Assembly: GCF_004522095.1 (NCBI RefSeq)
Contig: NZ_SPUI01000002.1
Span: 248,001 to 312,000, forward strand
Direction: 5' to 3'
DNA: 64,000 nucleotides
Source: Nocardioides sp. 503
Lineage (GTDB): Bacteria > Actinomycetota > Actinomycetes > Propionibacteriales > Nocardioidaceae
Within the stretch, counting starts at the first letter, position 1; each line of letters opens with the position of its first letter. The position numbers were made by a program, and so were the translations under genes. The notes beneath the pieces were generated by a model. That model saw only the letters and a program-made list of their open reading frames with translations. It was not told the origin of the DNA and searched no databases. Of this stretch, positions 1-9,858 are shown in pieces.

Positions 1-1
1 T

Positions 2-208
2 GTCGCGGCCGCCGCGCCGGTCGAGGTGGCTCCGGCCGCCGGCCCGCCGAAGGTCGTGACCCGCACCCGCGGGCGCAACCGGGCGGCCCAGCCGGCCGCC
101 GTGGTGGCCCCGGACGAGGTCGCGGACGAGGCGACGGGTGAGGTCGACGGCGACGCCGGCTCCTCGGTCGAGCACGTCCCGGTCAAGAAGCGGACCCGCA
201 AGCGCTGA
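2..208 (+). CDS. C-terminal tail of a probable ribonuclease E/G family protein (partial)
   Basis: The window opens inside this gene, so only the last 68 codons are visible, ending at TGA 206-208. They encode an Ala/Pro/Val-rich stretch, then a short acidic stretch, then a basic terminus (KKRTRKR). No catalytic domain is present. The assignment rests mainly on position: in actinobacteria an Rne/Rng gene with a disordered Ala/Pro/Arg-rich tail usually lies directly upstream of rplU-rpmA. If correct, this is the scaffold or RNA-binding tail of an endoribonuclease of rRNA maturation and mRNA decay. Another upstream protein with a low-complexity tail cannot be excluded. Confidence 0.6.
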   Translation, partial: VAAAAPVEVAPAAGPPKVVTRTRGRNRAAQPAAVVAPDEVADEATGEVDGDAGSSVEHVPVKKRTRKR

Positions 209-219
209 GCACGGGGCGT

Positions 220-248
220 CGCTCGCTCCGCGTTTTGCGGTGCGAGCG
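220..248. terminator. Hairpin after the RNase E/G-like gene
   Basis: CGCTCGC (220-226) pairs with GCGAGCG (242-248) and CCGC (228-231) with GCGG (237-240), around a GTTTT loop and one T-T mismatch. It lies 12 bases after the stop codon. No U-tract follows, so termination is inferred from position and stem strength only. Confidence 0.45.
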
Positions 249-263
249 GCGCATCCGTAGTAT
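235..263 (+). promoter_or_regulatory. Predicted promoter of rplU-rpmA
   Basis: TTGCGG (235-240) and TAGTAT (258-263) are separated by 17 bases, the usual sigma-70/SigA geometry. Transcription would start near 270 and leave a leader of about 120 bases before rplU. The -35 box lies in the 3' arm of the preceding hairpin, so terminator and promoter share DNA. Confidence 0.5.
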
Positions 264-393
264 TGACTCTCGGTGCGCTCGGCGTGCCCACCTGCTTCAA
301 CTGCCCCATCCTGCCGGCAGCGCCTCCACCCCCGGGTGGTCGTCGCGTGCCGCAGCCCCAGCTTGTTCAGTGAGACCTACGAAGGAGACCGCG

Positions 394-696
394 GTGTACG
401 CGATCGTGCGCGCAGGCGCCACCCAGCAGAAGGTCGCCGTCGGCGACGTCATCGAGATCGACAAGGTGACGACCGGCGTCGGCGAGTCGGTGACCCTTCC
501 GGTGGTGCTCGTGGTCGACGGCGAGTCCGTCACCTCGACCGGGCTGGACAAGGCGTCGGTGACCGTCGAGGTCCTCGGCGCCACCAAGGGCCCCAAGATC
601 ATCATCCAGAAGTACAAGAACAAGACCGGCTACAAGAAGCGCCAGGGGCACCGCCAGAAGTACACCCAGGTCAAGGTCACCGACATCTCTCTCTGA
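394..696 (+). CDS. rplU: 50S ribosomal protein L21
   Basis: Encodes 100 residues, the normal length for bL21, a primary 23S rRNA-binding protein of the large subunit. The N-terminal [17 protein letters not shown] segment and the C-terminal basic [16 protein letters not shown] loop with QVKVTDI are family hallmarks. The GTG at 394 is chosen because GAAGGAG at 381-387 lies 6 bases upstream and the protein then begins exactly where L21 proteins begin. Longer in-frame readings from 235 add unrelated sequence. It is followed at 33 bases by rpmA, the universal pairing. Confidence 0.97.
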   Translation: MYAIVRAGATQQKVAVGDVIEIDKVTTGVGESVTLPVVLVVDGESVTSTGLDKASVTVEVLGATKGPKIIIQKYKNKTGYKKRQGHRQKYTQVKVTDISL

Positions 697-729
697 GCCT
701 CGCTCGAGACACACCCGAAGGACTACGAA

Positions 730-984
730 ATGGCTCACAAGAAGGGCGCCGCGTCCACCAAGAACGGTCGCGACTCCAACTCCCAGCGCCTCGGCGTCAA
801 GCGGTTCGGTGGCCAGGAAGTCAACGCCGGCGAGATCATCGTGCGCCAGCGCGGCACCCACTTCCACCCGGGCAGCGGCGTCGGCCGCGGCGGTGACGAC
901 ACCCTGTTCGCGCTCGTCGCGGGCGCGGTGGAGTTCGGCCGCAAGCGCGGCCGCAAGGTCGTCAACATCGTCCCGGGCGAGTGA
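730..984 (+). CDS. rpmA: 50S ribosomal protein L27
   Basis: Encodes 84 residues, the full bL27 length. It begins [19 protein letters not shown], the N-terminal arm that reaches the peptidyl transferase centre, and contains the conserved [17 protein letters not shown] and FHPG segments. The start follows GAAGGA at 717-722. There is no N-terminal extension of the Firmicutes type that needs proteolytic removal. It is probably cotranscribed with rplU and followed by obgE, whose product acts in 50S assembly. Confidence 0.97.
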   Translation: MAHKKGAASTKNGRDSNSQRLGVKRFGGQEVNAGEIIVRQRGTHFHPGSGVGRGGDDTLFALVAGAVEFGRKRGRKVVNIVPGE

Positions 985-1115
985 CCTGACGCTCGCAGCA
1001 CCACTTCGCGCTAAGGGCGTCCCTGCACGTGGGGGCCGCCCTTTCGCCATTTCTGCACCACCCCGTGTCAGCCCGCACCATCCCCGCACCACAACCGTCT
1101 GAGAGGCGGTGCCCC

Positions 1116-2651
1116 ATGGCAGTCCCCACCTTCGTCGACCGTGTGACGCTCCACGTGAGCGCCGGTCGCGGTGGCGACGGCGTCGCCTCGGTGCACCGCG
1201 AGAAGTTCAAGCCCCTCGGTGGTCCCGACGGCGGCAACGGCGGCCCGGGCGGCTCGGTCATCCTGCGCGTCGACCCCGACGTGACCACGCTGATCGACTA
1301 CCACCACAGCCCGCACCGGCGTGGCGAGAACGGCGGCCACGGCGCCGGTGCGCACCGCAACGGCTCGCACGGCGCCGACGTGGTCCTGCCCGTGCCCGAG
1401 GGCACGGTCGTCACCGACGCCGACGGCACCGTGCTGGCCGACCTGGTCGGTCCCGGCACCGAGCTGGTCATCGCCCAGGGCGGACGCGGCGGTCTCGGCA
1501 ACGCGGCGCTGGCCAGCTCCAAGCGCAAGGCCCCGGGCTTCGCGCTGCTGGGCGAGCCCGGCGACGAGCTCGACATCGCCCTCGAGCTCAAGGTCGTCGC
1601 CGACATCGGCCTCGTCGGCTTCCCGAGCGCGGGCAAGTCCAGCCTGATCGCCTCCATCTCGCGGGCCCGGCCCAAGATCGCCGACTACCCGTTCACCACC
1701 CTGGTGCCCAACCTCGGCGTGGTCACGGCCGGCGAGACGACGTTCACCGTGGCCGACGTGCCCGGCCTGATCGAGGGTGCCAGCGAGGGCCGCGGCCTCG
1801 GCCACGACTTCCTGCGCCACATCGAGCGCTGCGCGGCGCTGGTCCACGTGATCGACACCGCGACCATGGAGCCCGGGCGCAACCCGCTCGAGGACCTCGA
1901 CGTCATGGAGAACGAGCTCGCGCGCTACGGCGGGCTCGAGGACCGGCCCCGGCTGGTCGCGCTCAACAAGATCGACGTGCCCGACGGGCGCGACATCTCC
2001 GACATCACCATCGACGACCTGCGCGAGCGCGGGCTCCGCGTCTTCCCCGTCTCGGCCGCGAGCGGCGAGGGCATGCGCGAGCTGACGTTCGCGATGGCCG
2101 AGATCGTGCTGGCCGCCCGCGCCGAGCGCGAGGTCGTCGAGGCCCAGCGCATCGTCCTGCGCCCGCCCAGCGCCGGCGGCGGCGACGACTTCACCGTCAG
2201 CGACAGCGAGGACGGCTGGCGCGTGCGCGGCACCAAGCCCGAGCGCTGGGTGCGCCAGACCAACTTCAGCAACGACGAGGCCGTCGGCTTCCTGGCCGAC
2301 CGGCTCAACCGGCTCGGGGTCGAGACCCGCCTCCTGCAGCTGGGCGCGAAGCCCGGGGACACGGTCATCATCGGCGCCGAGGACAACGCGGTCGTCTTCG
2401 ACTTCAAGCCCGGCATCGACGCCGGCGCGGAGAACCTCGCCCGCCGCGGCGAGGACGAGCGCTTCGAGGAAAAGCGTCCCGCCCACGGTCGGCGCCGCGC
2501 GATCCAGGAGGCCATGCCCGAGCGGGCCGAGACCGAGACCCGCGCCGACGTGGCCCGCCGCCTCGACAAGCCCGAGAAGTTCGGTCCCAAGGCCTACACG
2601 ATCGGCTCGCCCGAGGACCCTGACTGGGCTGAGAGCGACCCCGAGGCATGA
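1116..2651 (+). CDS. obgE: Obg family GTPase (CgtA)
   Basis: Encodes 511 residues. The glycine-rich Obg fold spans about 1-160 ([15 protein letters not shown] near the start), followed by the GTPase domain with P-loop GFPSAGKSS (K174), [11 protein letters not shown] switch [10 protein letters not shown] switch II and NKID for guanine specificity. An OCT domain follows at about 350-430, then a charged C-terminal tail of about 80 residues that is common in actinobacterial Obg. Obg binds 50S precursors and links ribosome assembly to growth and stress. An in-frame ATG-like start further upstream is rejected because family members begin at the [10 protein letters not shown] position. The stop overlaps proB by ATGA. 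Confidence 0.96.
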   Translation: MAVPTFVDRVTLHVSAGRGGDGVASVHREKFKPLGGPDGGNGGPGGSVILRVDPDVTTLIDYHHSPHRRGENGGHGAGAHRNGSHGADVVLPVPEGTVVTDADGTVLADLVGPGTELVIAQGGRGGLGNAALASSKRKAPGFALLGEPGDELDIALELKVVADIGLVGFPSAGKSSLIASISRARPKIADYPFTTLVPNLGVVTAGETTFTVADVPGLIEGASEGRGLGHDFLRHIERCAALVHVIDTATMEPGRNPLEDLDVMENELARYGGLEDRPRLVALNKIDVPDGRDISDITIDDLRERGLRVFPVSAASGEGMRELTFAMAEIVLAARAEREVVEAQRIVLRPPSAGGGDDFTVSDSEDGWRVRGTKPERWVRQTNFSNDEAVGFLADRLNRLGVETRLLQLGAKPGDTVIIGAEDNAVVFDFKPGIDAGAENLARRGEDERFEEKRPAHGRRRAIQEAMPERAETETRADVARRLDKPEKFGPKAYTIGSPEDPDWAESDPEA

Positions 2652-3766
2652 CCGCGGAGCGGCTCGCGGTGACCGGCGCGCGCCGGATCGTCGTGAAGGT
2701 CGGGTCGTCCTCGCTCACCTCCGCCGCGGGTGGGATCGACCCGGCCACGGTCAGCCGCCTCGCCGACGTCCTGGCCGCCGCGCGCGCCCGGGGCGCGGAG
2801 GTCGTGCTCGTCTCCTCCGGTGCCATCGCCGCCGGCCTCTCGCCGCTCGGCCTCGCCCGGCGCCCGCGGGGCCTGGCCGCCCAGCAGGCGGCCGCCTCGG
2901 TCGGCCAGGGGCTGCTGATGCACCGCTACACCGAGGAGCTGGCCCGCCACGGCGTCGTCGTCGGCCAGGTGCTGCTCACCCTCGACGACGTGACCCGCCG
3001 CTCGCACTACCGCAACGCCTTCTCGACCTTCGCCAAGCTCCTCGAGCTCGGGGTGCTCCCCGTGGTCAACGAGAACGACACCGTCGCCACCAACGAGATC
3101 CGCTTCGGTGACAACGACCGGCTGGCCTCCCTGGTCGCCCACCTGGTCCACGCCGACCTGCTGGTCCTGCTCTCGGACGTCGACGGTCTCTACGACGCCG
3201 ACCCGCGGCTGCCGGGCAGCTCGCTGGTGCCCGAGGTGACGTCGTTCGACGAGCTCGACCACGTGCAGATCGGCAAGGCCGGTGCCGCCGGCGTCGGCAC
3301 CGGCGGCATGCAGACCAAGGTCGAGGCGGCCAGGATCGCCACCGGCGCCGGGATCCCGGTGCTGCTGGCCTCGGCCGAGCACGCCGCCGAGGCGCTCGCC
3401 GGGGAGCCGGTCGGCACCTTCTTCCACGCCACCGGCCGCCGCCGACCCATCCGCCTGCTGTGGCTGGCCCACGCCACGAACCCCAAGGGCACGCTCCTGC
3501 TGGACGCCGGCGCCGTCCGCGCCGTCGTCGAGCGCCGGGCCTCGCTGCTCGCCGCCGGCGTCACCGGCGTCCTGGGCGGCTTCACCGCCGGCGACCCGGT
3601 CAACCTGGCCGGCCCCGACGGGGAGGTCGTCGCGCGCGGCCTGGTCAACTTCGACGCCGACGAGGTGCCGCAGCTGCTCGGCCGCACCTCCCACGACCTC
3701 AAGCGCGAGCTCGGCGCGGCCTACGAGCGTGAGGTCGTCCACCGCGACGACCTCGTGCTGCTCTAG
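2648..3766 (+). CDS. proB: Glutamate 5-kinase
   Basis: Encodes 372 residues: an amino acid kinase domain (about 10-260) followed by a C-terminal PUA domain (about 280-360). The phosphate-binding VKVGSSSL is at the N-terminus, and [19 protein letters not shown] and [12 protein letters not shown] mark glutamate and nucleotide binding. It phosphorylates glutamate to gamma-glutamyl phosphate in the first step of proline synthesis and is normally feedback-inhibited by proline. It overlaps obgE by four bases, the common actinobacterial order. proA is not the next gene here and is not seen in the window. Confidence 0.96.
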   Translation: MTAERLAVTGARRIVVKVGSSSLTSAAGGIDPATVSRLADVLAAARARGAEVVLVSSGAIAAGLSPLGLARRPRGLAAQQAAASVGQGLLMHRYTEELARHGVVVGQVLLTLDDVTRRSHYRNAFSTFAKLLELGVLPVVNENDTVATNEIRFGDNDRLASLVAHLVHADLLVLLSDVDGLYDADPRLPGSSLVPEVTSFDELDHVQIGKAGAAGVGTGGMQTKVEAARIATGAGIPVLLASAEHAAEALAGEPVGTFFHATGRRRPIRLLWLAHATNPKGTLLLDAGAVRAVVERRASLLAAGVTGVLGGFTAGDPVNLAGPDGEVVARGLVNFDADEVPQLLGRTSHDLKRELGAAYEREVVHRDDLVLL

Positions 3767-3785
3767 GACTCGCTAGGTTGGCGCC

Positions 3786-4763
3786 ATGACCTGGGGGCGC
3801 ACCTTCTACTGGTGCGCCGTGGCGGTGCTGCTGCTGCCGGCGCTCGCGCTGAGCGGCGTGCGGCTGCTCGAGCCCGACCACGCCCGGGCCATCCAGCTGG
3901 GGGCGTTCACGCCCTACGGCCTCCCGCTGTACGCCGCCGCGCTGCTGCTCCTGCTGGCCGGGCTGCTGCGCGGGGCCGGTCGGCGGGCGGTCGTGCTCGG
4001 GGGAGCGGCGCTCGCTCTGGCGGGCCTGCTCCTGCACGCGTGGTGGTACGCGCCGCTGGTCACGGGCGCGACGCCCGCCGCGGCCGCGGACGCGACGCCG
4101 GTGCGGCTGGTGACCGCCAACCTCTTCAAGGGCGCGGGCGACGCCGTCGAGCTGCTCGAGACGGCCGTGGATGCCGACGTCGACGTGCTCGTGGTCAGCG
4201 AGCTCACCACTGGCGCCGTGGCCGAGATGGAGGCCGCCGGGCTGGACGAGGCGTTCCCGCACCGCACCGGCGAGGCCGGCGGCGGCACCGAGGGGACCAT
4301 GGTGTTCTCCCGGCAGCCGGTCGAGGTGGTGCAGACCCTGGACACGACGTTCGACGGGCTCCTGGTGCGCACCGCCGGCCTGTCCCTGCTCGCGGTCCAC
4401 CCCTACCCACCGGTGGACCCCGAGGCGTGGCGCGACGACCATGCGCAGATCCGCGCGCTCGCGGCCTCCGGCGACGCCACGGTGATCGCCGGCGACCTCA
4501 ACGCCACGCTCGACCAGGCGCCGCTGCGCGCGCTCGTCGACGACGGCTTCCGCGACTCCGCCGAGCTGGCCAACGCCGGCGTCGAGGCCACGTGGCCGGT
4601 CGGCGGCGACTTCCCGGTCCTCAGCGCCCTGCCGCCCACCGTCGGGATCGACCACGTCCTGGTCACCGACGAGTGGACGGTCACCGAGACCCGCACCGTC
4701 GACGTCTCCGGCGCCGACCACCGCGCCGTGCTCGTCTCGCTGGCGGCGAGGGGCGACGGGTGA
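3786..4763 (+). CDS. Membrane-anchored endonuclease/exonuclease/phosphatase family protein
   Basis: Encodes 325 residues. Three hydrophobic helices in the first 95 residues are followed by an exported EEP-fold domain: VRLVTANLF, VVSELTT (metal-ligand Glu), IAGDLNATL, GIDHVLV and GADHRAVLV carry the conserved Asn, Asp and His residues. Family members hydrolyse phosphodiester or phosphoester bonds; the substrate here is unknown, and extracellular DNA or phospholipid headgroups are both possible. TAGGTT (3774-3779) sits 6 bases before the ATG with no Shine-Dalgarno, suggesting a leaderless transcript separate from proB. Confidence 0.85.
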   Translation: MTWGRTFYWCAVAVLLLPALALSGVRLLEPDHARAIQLGAFTPYGLPLYAAALLLLLAGLLRGAGRRAVVLGGAALALAGLLLHAWWYAPLVTGATPAAAADATPVRLVTANLFKGAGDAVELLETAVDADVDVLVVSELTTGAVAEMEAAGLDEAFPHRTGEAGGGTEGTMVFSRQPVEVVQTLDTTFDGLLVRTAGLSLLAVHPYPPVDPEAWRDDHAQIRALAASGDATVIAGDLNATLDQAPLRALVDDGFRDSAELANAGVEATWPVGGDFPVLSALPPTVGIDHVLVTDEWTVTETRTVDVSGADHRAVLVSLAARGDG

Positions 4764-4859
4764 ACGGGCCGCCATCGCCGCCGCCCACCCCGGCCACCCC
4801 TGGCTCGAGCGGCTCGGATGAGTCGGCCCCGAGGGGTGAGCCGTACGCTTGACCACGCC

Positions 4860-6044
4860 ATGAGTCACGCCAGCCCCGACCCGGTCGTCTACCTCGACCA
4901 CGCCGCCACCACGCCGATGGTGCCCGCGGCGGTCGACGCGCTCACCGCGCACCTGCTCGACGTCGGCAACCCGAGCTCGCTGCACGCCTCCGGGCGGCGC
5001 GCGCGCCGCATCGTCGAGGAGTCCCGCGAGACGATCGCGCAGGCGCTCAACTGCCGTCCCGGCGAGGTCGTCTTCACCGCCGGTGGCACCGAGGCCGACA
5101 ACCTGGCTCTCAAGGGCATCTTCTGGGCACGCCAGGGCGCCGACGCGCGCCGTACCCGCATCCTGGTGTCCGCCATCGAGCACCACGCCGTCCTCGACCC
5201 GGTCTTCTGGCTCGGCGAGGACGCCGGCGCGCAGGTCGACCTGGTCCCCGTCGACCGCGACGGGCGCCTGGACCTCGACGCCCTGCGTGCGCTCATCGAG
5301 CAGGACCCCGCCACGGTGGCGCTGGTCTCGGTCATGTGGGCCAACAACGAGGTCGGCACGATCCAGCCGATCGACGAGGTGGTGGCCCTCGCCGCGGCCC
5401 ACGGCATCCCGGTGCACACCGACGCCGTGCAGGCCGTCGGCACCCTGCCCATCGACTTCGCCGCCTCCGGCGTCGACGCCCTCACCCTCACCGGCCACAA
5501 GCTCGGCGGGCCCTACGGCGTCGGCGCGCTCGTCGTACGCCGCGAGCTCGACGTCACCGCGCTCGTCCACGGCGGCGGCCAGGAGCGCGACATCCGCAGC
5601 GGCACCATCGACACCCCCGCCATCGCCGGCTTCGCCGCGGCCGTGGAGCTCGCGGTCAAGCACCAGCCCGACCACGCCTCGCGGGTCGCCGCGCTGCGCG
5701 ACCGCCTCGTCGCGGGCGTCCTGGAGGCGGTGCCCGATGCCCAGGTCAACGGCGACGCGGTCCACCGGCTCCCCGGCAACGCCCACCTGAGCTTCCCCGG
5801 CTGCGAGGGCGACTCGCTGCTGATGCTGCTCGACGCCCGGGGCATCGAGTGCTCCACCGGCTCGGCCTGCTCCGCGGGCGTGCCCCAGCCGTCGCACGTG
5901 CTGCTCGCGATGGGCCGTGCCGACCACGAGGCGCGCAGCTCGCTGCGCTTCTCGCTGGGCCACACCTCCACCGAGGCCGACGTCCGTGCGCTCGTCGAGG
6001 CGATCGGCCCGTGCGTCGAGCGGGCCCGGGCAGCGTCTCGGTGA
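4860..6044 (+). CDS. Cysteine desulfurase (NifS/IscS-like)
   Basis: Encodes 394 residues with a class V PLP aminotransferase fold. It begins [10 protein letters not shown], carries the PLP Schiff-base lysine in TGHKLGGP (K214), and the persulfide cysteine in STGSACSAG (C337). It takes sulfur from cysteine and passes it on as persulfide. The next gene, overlapping by GTGA, is mnmA, so this enzyme is likely the sulfur donor for tRNA 2-thiouridine, and possibly for Fe-S assembly. ATG 4860 is preferred over an upstream in-frame ATG (4818) because TACGCT (4844-4849) lies 10 bases before it and family similarity starts just after it. Confidence 0.93.
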   Translation: MSHASPDPVVYLDHAATTPMVPAAVDALTAHLLDVGNPSSLHASGRRARRIVEESRETIAQALNCRPGEVVFTAGGTEADNLALKGIFWARQGADARRTRILVSAIEHHAVLDPVFWLGEDAGAQVDLVPVDRDGRLDLDALRALIEQDPATVALVSVMWANNEVGTIQPIDEVVALAAAHGIPVHTDAVQAVGTLPIDFAASGVDALTLTGHKLGGPYGVGALVVRRELDVTALVHGGGQERDIRSGTIDTPAIAGFAAAVELAVKHQPDHASRVAALRDRLVAGVLEAVPDAQVNGDAVHRLPGNAHLSFPGCEGDSLLMLLDARGIECSTGSACSAGVPQPSHVLLAMGRADHEARSSLRFSLGHTSTEADVRALVEAIGPCVERARAASR

Positions 6045-7126
6045 AGGTCCTCGCCGCCATGTCCGGCGGCGTCGACTCGGCCGTCGCCGCCGCGCGCGCC
6101 GCCGAGGCCGGCCACGACGTCACAGGCATCCACCTCGCGCTGTCGCGCAACCCGGCGTCCTACCGCTCCGGCGCGCGCGGCTGCTGCACGATCGAGGACA
6201 GCAACGACGCCCGCCGCGCGGCCGACGTCATCGGCATCCCGTTCTACGTCTGGGACCTCAGCGAGCGCTTCCACGAGGACGTGGTCGAGGACTTCATGGA
6301 CGAGTACGCCGCCGGGCGGACCCCCAACCCGTGCCTGCGCTGCAACGAGAAGATCAAGTTCGCCGCGGTGCTCGACCGGGCGCTGGCGCTGGGCTTCGAC
6401 GCCGTCGCGACCGGCCACTACGCCCAGCTGCGCACCGGCGCGGACGGGCTGATCGAGATGCACCGCGCCGTCGACCACGGCAAGGACCAGTCCTACGTGC
6501 TCGGCGTCCTCGACCAGCACCAGCTGGCCCACTCGCTGTTCCCACTGGGCGACTCGCCCAAGTCGGCGGTCCGGGCCGAGGCCGCCGAGCGCGGCCTGCT
6601 CGTCGCCGACAAGCCCGACAGCCACGACATCTGCTTCGTCGCCGACGGCGACAACGCCGGGTGGCTGCGCGAGAAGCTCGGCGACCGCGCCCCCAACCAC
6701 GGCGGCGCGATCGTGGACGAGGCCACGGGGGAGGAGCTGGGCCGTCACCAGGGCAGCTACGGCTTCACGATCGGCCAGCGCAAGGGCCTGCGGCTGGGCA
6801 CCCCCGCCGCCGACGGCAAGCCGCGCTTCGTCCTCGACATCGAGCCGGTCTCCGGCACGGTCACGGTCGGTCCGCGCGAGCGCCTCGCCGTCCACCGCCT
6901 GAGCGGCATCAAGCCGCGCTGGTGCGGCAGCGTGCCCACCCGCCTCGACGCCACCGTCCAGCTGCGCGCCCACGGCGACGAGCACCGCGCCGTGGTGGCG
7001 ACCGCCGGCGACCGGGTCGACATCGAGCTGCTCGACCCCGCCTTCGGCATCGCGCCGGGGCAGGCGGCCGTGATCTACGACGGCAGCCGCGTGGTCGGCT
7101 CGGCCACGATCGCGACCACCGCATGA
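6041..7126 (+). CDS. mnmA: tRNA-specific 2-thiouridylase
   Basis: Encodes 361 residues. The PP-loop SGGVDS (8-13) activates uridine 34 with ATP. The catalytic cysteine pair is visible in NPCLRCN (C98) and ICFV (C198), and GQRKGL with the C-terminal beta-barrel completes the family pattern. It installs 2-thiouridine at the wobble position of tRNA Lys, Glu and Gln. Start GTG 6041 overlaps the desulfurase stop, and the downstream gene overlaps its own stop by ATGA, so the three genes form one operon. Confidence 0.95.
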   Translation: MKVLAAMSGGVDSAVAAARAAEAGHDVTGIHLALSRNPASYRSGARGCCTIEDSNDARRAADVIGIPFYVWDLSERFHEDVVEDFMDEYAAGRTPNPCLRCNEKIKFAAVLDRALALGFDAVATGHYAQLRTGADGLIEMHRAVDHGKDQSYVLGVLDQHQLAHSLFPLGDSPKSAVRAEAAERGLLVADKPDSHDICFVADGDNAGWLREKLGDRAPNHGGAIVDEATGEELGRHQGSYGFTIGQRKGLRLGTPAADGKPRFVLDIEPVSGTVTVGPRERLAVHRLSGIKPRWCGSVPTRLDATVQLRAHGDEHRAVVATAGDRVDIELLDPAFGIAPGQAAVIYDGSRVVGSATIATTA

Positions 7127-8112
7127 TCGCGACCGGCGTCGGGTCGATGCCCGGCGACGACCAGTCGGCCTACGACGAGGCCGTGCGGCTCGTCCTGGGC
7201 GAGCTCGCCGACCTGCCCCACCTGCCGGAGGTGCCCGGCCGCGGCGCGCCCGCGGGGATGCTCGGGCGTGGGCTGGCCGTCACCGACGGCCTCGGCGTCG
7301 ACCTGCAGCCCGCCGGCTGGCGGCTCACCGACGCCTCCGGCGTCGACCACCGCCGCGCCCGCAGCCTGCTCGCGCGGGACCTCGACGGGCTCGAGGAGCA
7401 GGGCCAGGACTACGCCGGCGCCTTCAAGATCCAGGTCGCCGGGCCGTGGACGCTGTCCGCGACCGTCGAGAAGCCGCGCGGCGACAAGGTGCTCTCCGAC
7501 GTCGGCGCGCGCCGCGAGCTGGCGCAGGCGCTGGCCGAGGGCCTGCGCGGCCACGTCCGCGACGTACGCCGCCGGCTGCCGGGCGTCGACCGCCTGGTCG
7601 TGCAGGTCGACGAGCCCATGCTCGCGGCGGTCCTGGGCGGCCGGGTGCCGACGGCCTCGGGTTTCGGCCGGCACCGCACGGTCCACCCGCCGGAGGCCTC
7701 CGAGCACCTCGGCTGGGTGCTCGACGCCGTCAGCGCCGAGGACGCCGAGCCGTGGGTGCACTCGTGCGCGCCCGAGACCCCCTGGGCGCTGCTGCGCGGC
7801 GCCGGCGCCCGCGGCCTCTCGGCCGACCTGGACACCCTGGCCGCACGCGACCACGAGGCGCTCGCCGAGGCGCTGGACGCGGGGGAGAGCGTCGCCCTTG
7901 GCGTCGTCCCGTCGGTGGACCCCGGCGTGGCTCCTACCGAGACCGAGGTGACCGAGCGGGTGCTGCGCTGGCTCGACTTCGTGGGCCTGGACCCGGTGAG
8001 CGTCGCCGGCTCGCTCATCCTCTCCCCGACGTGCGGCCTCGCCGGCGCCACCCCGGCGTGGTCGGCCCAGGCGCTGCGCCTGCTCTCGGCCGCTGCCCGT
8101 CACCTGACCTGA
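7123..8112 (+). CDS. MetE catalytic-domain-like protein (cobalamin-independent methionine synthase family)
   Basis: Encodes 329 residues, less than half of full MetE (about 750), with no N-terminal barrel. GVGSMPG opens the barrel. The zinc-site residues of the family are present: His-x-Cys in VHSCAPE and a C-terminal Cys in SPTCGLAG, with a conserved acidic QVDEPML. Such short proteins belong to the MetE/uroporphyrinogen decarboxylase-like superfamily and may transfer methyl groups from a carrier other than polyglutamyl folate. Methionine synthesis is plausible but unproven. It is translationally coupled to mnmA by ATGA. Confidence 0.82.
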   Translation: MIATGVGSMPGDDQSAYDEAVRLVLGELADLPHLPEVPGRGAPAGMLGRGLAVTDGLGVDLQPAGWRLTDASGVDHRRARSLLARDLDGLEEQGQDYAGAFKIQVAGPWTLSATVEKPRGDKVLSDVGARRELAQALAEGLRGHVRDVRRRLPGVDRLVVQVDEPMLAAVLGGRVPTASGFGRHRTVHPPEASEHLGWVLDAVSAEDAEPWVHSCAPETPWALLRGAGARGLSADLDTLAARDHEALAEALDAGESVALGVVPSVDPGVAPTETEVTERVLRWLDFVGLDPVSVAGSLILSPTCGLAGATPAWSAQALRLLSAAARHLT

Positions 8113-8193
8113 GGGTCGTGTGCCGCAGGCAGCGCAGGGGCGCTGTCCGGGACACACGACCCACACCACCCGTCCACCGGTCCACGAGACGCC

Positions 8194-8227
8194 GACGGCC
8201 CGGCCCCCTTGCGGGGACCGGGCCGTC
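8194..8227. terminator. Bidirectional terminator hairpin between convergent genes
   Basis: GACGGCCCGG (8194-8203) pairs perfectly with CCGGGCCGTC (8218-8227), continued by CCCC/GGGG around a short TTGC loop. It lies between the MetE-like gene and the convergent MFS gene, so it can serve both strands. There is no strong T-run. Confidence 0.7.
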
Positions 8228-8253
8228 GACCGTGCGGTGCTGCGGTGTCGGGG

Positions 8254-9858
8254 TCAGCCGACGTGGACGCCGCCCTCAGGGCCGTCCGTGGCGAGCTCCT
8301 CGTGCTTGACGTTGAGGAAGGCCCAGATGGCCGCCGAGCCGAGCGCGATCAGGACCGCGCCGACCAGGAAGGCCGCCGTGGCGCCCTCGGTGAAGGAGCC
8401 GAGGAAGGCCAGCTGGCCCGCGTCCGCCGGGGAGGCACCCTTGGAGACGAGGTCGCCGAACAGGTCGGTCTTGGTCCCGTCGGCGTAGTGCAGCGAGACG
8501 GTGCCGAGGATCGCCAGGCCGAGCGCGCCGCCGACCTGCTGCATCGTGTTGAGCACGCCCGAGCCGATGCCGGAGTCCTCGGCGCGCAGGTGGTGCACCG
8601 CGGTCAGCGTGAGCGGCACGAACACCATGCCCATGCCGACCGACATCAGGATGATGTAGGGGAAGATCGACGCCCAGTAGTTCACGTCGGCACCGAGCGG
8701 GTTGTCCGGGGTGACGGCGAGGAGCGCCTCGGTGCTGTTGGGCACGTCGAGCAGGGAGAAGCCCACGAGCGCGGCGGCGGCCATGAGCGTGCCGATGCCG
8801 GCGATGAAGCGCGGGTTGATCCGGTTGACCAGGTTGGACGAGAGGCCCGCGCCGATCACGATGCCGAAGGAGAACGGCAGGAACGCGAAGCCCGTGCGCA
8901 GCGGGCTGTAGCCCACCACGAGCTGGATGAACAGGCTCAGGAAGTAGAACATCGCGAACATCGCGGCCGGCACGAGCGCCATCACCAGGAAGCTGGTGGC
9001 GCGAGTGCGGTTGGCGAAGACCCGGACGGGCAGCAGCGGGTGCTTGACCCGCGACTCGATGAAGGCGAAGACCGCGAGCAGCACGACGCCGGCCGCGAGG
9101 GACGCGATCGTCCAGGTGTCGCCCCAGCCGTGGGCCTCCTCGCCGGCGCGGCTGAAGCCGTAGACCAGGCCGAGCAGGCCGAGGGTTCCGGTGATCGCGC
9201 CGGGCACGTCGAGCCAGCCCGGGTGCGACTCGGACTCGTTGAGGTAGCGCGGAGCCAGCGAAGCGGCGATGAGGCCGATGGGGACGTTGATCAGGAAGGT
9301 CCAGCGCCAGCCCTCGAGGCCGAGGACCGGGTCGAGACCGGTCAGCCAGCCACCGAGGATCAGACCGACCGCCGCACCCGCGCCGGACATGGCCGCGTAG
9401 ACCGCGAACGCACGGTTGCGGGCCGGGCCGGCCGGGAAGGTGGTGGTGATCAGGGCGAGCGCGGCCGGGGAGGCCAGTGCGGCGCCGAGACCCTGCAGGC
9501 CACGCGAGGCGAGCAGCATGGCCTCGTTCTGGGCGAAGCCACCCACGAAGGAGGCGACCGCGAAGATGACCAGGCCGGTCATGAAGATGCGGCGGCGGCC
9601 GTAGAGGTCGCCGAGGCGTCCACCGAGGAGCAGCAGGCCACCGAACGCCAGCGCGTAACCGGTGACGATCCAGGTGAGGTTGGCCTGCTCGATGTTGAGG
9701 TCCTTGCCGATGAACGGCAGGGCGATGTTGGCGATGGAGGCGTCGAGCACCACCATGAGCTGGGCCATGGAGATGAGGACCAGCGCCCATCCGAGGTGGA
9801 GCTTCCTCTCCTCGGTGGGCTCGGGGGCGTGCCCCTCGAGGGCTTGTACGTCGGTCAT
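8254..9858 (-). CDS. DHA2-family MFS multidrug exporter
   Basis: Encodes 534 residues with about 14 hydrophobic helices, the DHA2 (EmrB/QacA) layout. The DHA2 motif VVLDASIANIALP is in helix 1, and motif A GGRLGDLYGRRR follows helix 2. These proteins export drugs or other small hydrophobic molecules in exchange for protons. The start overlaps the tetR stop by ATGA, so the regulator is translated first and the pump is coupled to it. The substrate cannot be read from sequence. Confidence 0.92.
   Translation of the reverse strand: MTDVQALEGHAPEPTEERKLHLGWALVLISMAQLMVVLDASIANIALPFIGKDLNIEQANLTWIVTGYALAFGGLLLLGGRLGDLYGRRRIFMTGLVIFAVASFVGGFAQNEAMLLASRGLQGLGAALASPAALALITTTFPAGPARNRAFAVYAAMSGAGAAVGLILGGWLTGLDPVLGLEGWRWTFLINVPIGLIAASLAPRYLNESESHPGWLDVPGAITGTLGLLGLVYGFSRAGEEAHGWGDTWTIASLAAGVVLLAVFAFIESRVKHPLLPVRVFANRTRATSFLVMALVPAAMFAMFYFLSLFIQLVVGYSPLRTGFAFLPFSFGIVIGAGLSSNLVNRINPRFIAGIGTLMAAAALVGFSLLDVPNSTEALLAVTPDNPLGADVNYWASIFPYIILMSVGMGMVFVPLTLTAVHHLRAEDSGIGSGVLNTMQQVGGALGLAILGTVSLHYADGTKTDLFGDLVSKGASPADAGQLAFLGSFTEGATAAFLVGAVLIALGSAAIWAFLNVKHEELATDGPEGGVHVG

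Noticed and set aside
235-696. 153-codon version of rplU starting at 235
   Set aside because: The extra N-terminus is not L21-like, while GTG 394 has a good ribosome site and gives the family length.
3699-5963. 754-codon minus-strand open frame opposite the EEP and cysteine desulfurase genes
   Set aside because: Arg/Gly/Val/Asp-rich shadow translation with no domain; the plus strand carries clear families.
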